NCBI RefSeq assembly: GCF_000063445.1
Contig: NC_009464.1
Location: forward strand, 1,054,001-1,118,000
Length of the DNA: 64,000 nucleotides
Source of the DNA: Methanocella arvoryzae MRE50
GTDB lineage: Archaea; Halobacteriota; Methanocellia; Methanocellales; Methanocellaceae
Reading direction: 5' to 3'
Below the pieces are notes generated by a model. That model was not told the DNA's origin. It saw only the letters and a program-made list of their open reading frames with translations, and did no database searches. Made by a program: the position numbers and the translations under genes. This document shows, piece by piece, positions 62,043 through 64,000 of this stretch. Position 1 is the stretch's first letter. Each line of letters starts with the position of its first letter.

Positions 62043-62054
62043 GTGTAAATAAAC
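62043..62054 (-). promoter_or_regulatory. TATA box for dapL-lysA-dapF
   Basis: On the minus strand GGTTTATTTACACC lies about 60 bases before the dapL ATG and would start transcription near 62022. Confidence 0.4.
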
Positions 62055-62104
62055 CTGATCATGTGCGGTGCGCGGCGCGCAAGGCATTATGAAAAAGTCA
62101 TAAC

Positions 62105-62640
62105 TATCGCTGCGCTGTGCTATCCATTATTACAAGGATACTCGCAAACAGTTGTCTATGTGCAGGTGAACGTACACAAACGCTGCGCTGTGCTAGCCAC
62201 CATTACAAGGATACTCGCAAACAGTTGTCTATGTGCAGGTGAACGTACACAAACGCTGCGCTGTGCCAATCCTCACAGATTCCACGGATTGTGATTGATT
62301 CCACAGATTCCTCTGCTGAATCCACCGATTACTACTCGATATCACAGATGGAATACGATTATACTATTCGATCACCGATAGCAATCATAAGACAATCGAT
62401 CAGAATATTTTTTATCTATCTGTGGAATCCATCAGAATCATCAGATTCTGCGTCATCTGTGCTATCCATTAGAAATCTGTGGATTCTGTATCAATCTGTG
62501 GCATCTGTGTGGTTTAGCACAGCGCAGCGTTCGACTTGCAATCTCACTTCATATAAGCAATCTGTTATGCACAGCACAGCGTTCGACTTGCTATCTCACT
62601 TCATATAAGCAATCTGTTATGCATAGCACAGCGTTCGTTA
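62105..62640. mobile_element. MITE-like element, copy B2, with flanking tandem arrays
   Basis: 62250-62533 repeats the 31321-31566 element in the same orientation, with the same terminal inverted repeats (AACGCTGCGCTGTGC and GCACAGCGCAGCGTTCG). To the left a 73-base unit (TACAAGGATACTCGCAAACA) occurs at 62131 and 62204; to the right a 52-base unit starting GCACAGC(G/A)CAGCGTTCG occurs at 62517, 62569 and partly 62621. Each array unit ends in a copy of the terminal repeat, so the ends have been duplicated. No transposase gene. The gap 61985-62902 holds no gene. Confidence 0.8.
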
Positions 62641-62850
62641 TCGCATCGCCAGCATTTGACAGCCTGCTTAGCATCCTGGCGCCTTAGCGTTATAAGATCA
62701 ACCTCCCGGGCGTAGGATAACACATTATCACTAATGTTGATAGTCCACAGTATCACGAGTGATCCCGTCGGAGAGAACGATACGATCCATAGCAGCCGAT
62801 TGTAGAATGGTTTTCGTTCCCATGCACTCAAAGCAATTATTGCGCAAATT

Positions 62851-62859
62851 TTATATAAT
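62851..62859 (+). promoter_or_regulatory. TATA box for nucleotide-sugar dehydrogenase gene
   Basis: TTATATAAT predicts transcription from about 62882, 20 bases before the ATG at 62903. Confidence 0.55.
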
Positions 62860-62902
62860 ACACTTGTATATATTATGCTGATTACATCCCAAGGGGTTGA
62901 AC

Positions 62903-64000
62903 ATGGACGATTTAAAAAAGATCATCGAACGGAAAGGCCCGATCCGCAAGGTCGGCGTTATTGGTATGGGCTACGTAGGGATTCCCGCAGCAGCGCTGTT
63001 TGCCGACTGCAGGCAGTTCGAGCATGTCCTCGGATTCCAGAGGGACTCGCCGTCGTCGGGCTACAAGATCGATATGCTTAACCGCGGGGAGAGCCCGCTG
63101 AAAGGTGAGGAGCCGGGCCTCGAGGACCTGCTGAAGAAGGTGGTTTCCGAGGGTAGGTTTGAGTGTACCCCGGACTTTTCGAGGATCAGGGAGCTCGATG
63201 CGGTCACCCTCGCTATCCAGACGCCCTTTAAGAATCCCAAGGATCTGGTGCCTGATTTCAGCGCGCTGACCGAAGGCCTGCGCATGGCCGGTAAGTACAT
63301 CCGGTACGGCACGCTCGTAGTCATCGAGTCGACGGTCACCCCCGGCACTACGATGGGCATGGCAAAGGAAGTGCTGGAGGAAGAATCAGGCATGAAGGCA
63401 GGGGTAGAGTTCGCCCTCGCCCACGCTCCGGAAAGGGTCATGGTCGGCCGCCTGCTCAAGAACATCCAGGAGCACGATCGCATTGTGGGCGGCATCGACG
63501 AAGTGAGCACGAAGAGGGCGGTGGAGCTATATTCACCGATCCTCACGAAGGGCAAGATCATCCCCATGTCGGCGACAGCAGCAGAGGTCACCAAGACAGC
63601 GGAGAACACCTTCAGGGACCTGCAGATCGCAGCTGCCAACGAACTGGCACTCTACTGCGAAGCAATGGGCATTAATTTCTACGACGTCCGCACTGGCATC
63701 GACAGCCTGAAAGGCGAGGGCATCACCAGAGCCATCCTCTGGCCCGGCGCAGGCGTCGGCGGGCACTGCCTGACCAAGGACACCTACCACCTGGAGCGGG
63801 GAGTAAAGGTCCTGAACGGCCACCTCGACTATCCGGAGGGCAAGGACTCGATGTTCGTGCTGGCCAGGAACATCAACGACTTCATGCCCCGGCACATGTT
63901 TAACCTCACTGTCCAGGGCCTGAAACGGGCGGGCAAGAACAGGAAAGGCGCAAGAGCAGCCATCCTCGGCTGGGCGTTCCTCAGCAACTCCGACGATGCC
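62903..64000 (+). CDS. UDP-sugar dehydrogenase (WecC/UDP-ManNAc type), 3' end beyond the window
   Basis: 366 codons of an NAD-dependent four-electron dehydrogenase that oxidises the C6 of a UDP-sugar to a uronate for surface glycans. The NAD loop is VGVIGMGYVGIPAAALFA; the catalytic lysine/asparagine are in VTKTAENTFRD; the catalytic cysteine is in GVGGHCLTKDTYHL. It looks closest to UDP-N-acetylmannosamine dehydrogenase. The frame is still open at 64000 (ending GWAFLSNSDDA), so the C-terminal UDP-binding domain is incomplete. ATG 62903 has a weak AGGGG site. Confidence 0.9.
   Translation, partial: MDDLKKIIERKGPIRKVGVIGMGYVGIPAAALFADCRQFEHVLGFQRDSPSSGYKIDMLNRGESPLKGEEPGLEDLLKKVVSEGRFECTPDFSRIRELDAVTLAIQTPFKNPKDLVPDFSALTEGLRMAGKYIRYGTLVVIESTVTPGTTMGMAKEVLEEESGMKAGVEFALAHAPERVMVGRLLKNIQEHDRIVGGIDEVSTKRAVELYSPILTKGKIIPMSATAAEVTKTAENTFRDLQIAAANELALYCEAMGINFYDVRTGIDSLKGEGITRAILWPGAGVGGHCLTKDTYHLERGVKVLNGHLDYPEGKDSMFVLARNINDFMPRHMFNLTVQGLKRAGKNRKGARAAILGWAFLSNSDDA

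Noticed and set aside
62601-62831. Minus-strand open frame of 76 codons
   Set aside because: It begins or ends in the tandem-repeat array, has no ribosome-binding site and resembles nothing known.

Overview
The window is from a methanogenic archaeon, most likely a member of the Methanocellales (Methanocella / Rice Cluster I type). The evidence is an A-type ATP synthase operon, archaeal translation and transcription genes (aIF2 gamma and beta, L10e, Rpo7, thermosome), TATA-box promoters, frequent TTG/GTG starts, and a complete coenzyme F430 gene set. Bacterial-type LigD-like ligase and polymerase genes are also present; these are known from Methanocella. The genus assignment is inferred from gene content, not from a database search.

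Layout. 1-5.9 kb (minus): ATP synthase operon atpH-I-K-E-C-F-A, with atpA running off the left edge. 6.3-7.5 kb: small basic protein and DHH phosphoesterase. 7.8-10.7 kb: aIF2 gamma, PIN protein, Rpo7 and an HExxH protein. 10.7-11.4 kb: intergenic composite repeat. 11.4-17.1 kb: two MBL-fold paralogues enclosing a MEDS-type histidine kinase, a double-cubane-cluster protein with its ATP-dependent activator, and a cupin. 17.3-22.3 kb: the F430 operon cfbA-E-D-C-B. 22.5-28.4 kb: a giant (about 1628 aa) coiled-coil protein and a 322-aa partner, built of 7- and 11-residue repeats and sharing two conserved segments. 28.5-29.8 kb: L10e and a TRAM-fused aIF2 beta. 30.0-31.2 kb: an exported membrane-anchored protein whose frame is split by one TAA. 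31.3-31.6 kb: a MITE-like element. 31.6-36.8 kb: ferredoxin-type protein, a membrane protein/winged-helix pair, TrmO, dUTPase-like protein, peroxiredoxin, glycosyltransferase. 36.9-37.24 kb: four 88-bp tandem units, each with two hairpins, next to a diadenylate cyclase gene. 38.1-41.1 kb (minus): PP-loop/ferredoxin fusion, hisH, gtrA. 41.4 kb: orphan GrpE-like gene. 51.3-42.0 kb (minus): methanol operon mtaC-mtaB-ramA-giant sensor kinase. 51.4 kb: chagasin-like inhibitor. 52.1 kb: thermosome. 53.9 kb: exported protein. 55.2-57.9 kb: DNA ligase, polymerase and AIM24-like genes bracketed by inverted copies of a dispersed repeat. 58.7-62.0 kb (minus): lysine genes dapL-lysA-dapF. 62.1-62.6 kb: a second MITE-like element with tandem arrays. 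62.9 kb to the end: nucleotide-sugar dehydrogenase, truncated by the right edge.

How the parts connect. Energy conservation (ATP synthase), methyl-CoM reductase cofactor synthesis (cfb) and a candidate methanol entry route (mtaCB plus its reductive activator) form the methanogenesis theme. The sensor kinase is translationally coupled to ramA, which suggests dedicated control of methanol use. The strongest candidates for undescribed biology are the giant hendecad coiled-coil pair, the 88-bp hairpin array in the diadenylate cyclase/glycosyltransferase intergenic region, and the repeat-bracketed end-joining cassette. No tRNA, rRNA or CRISPR array was found.
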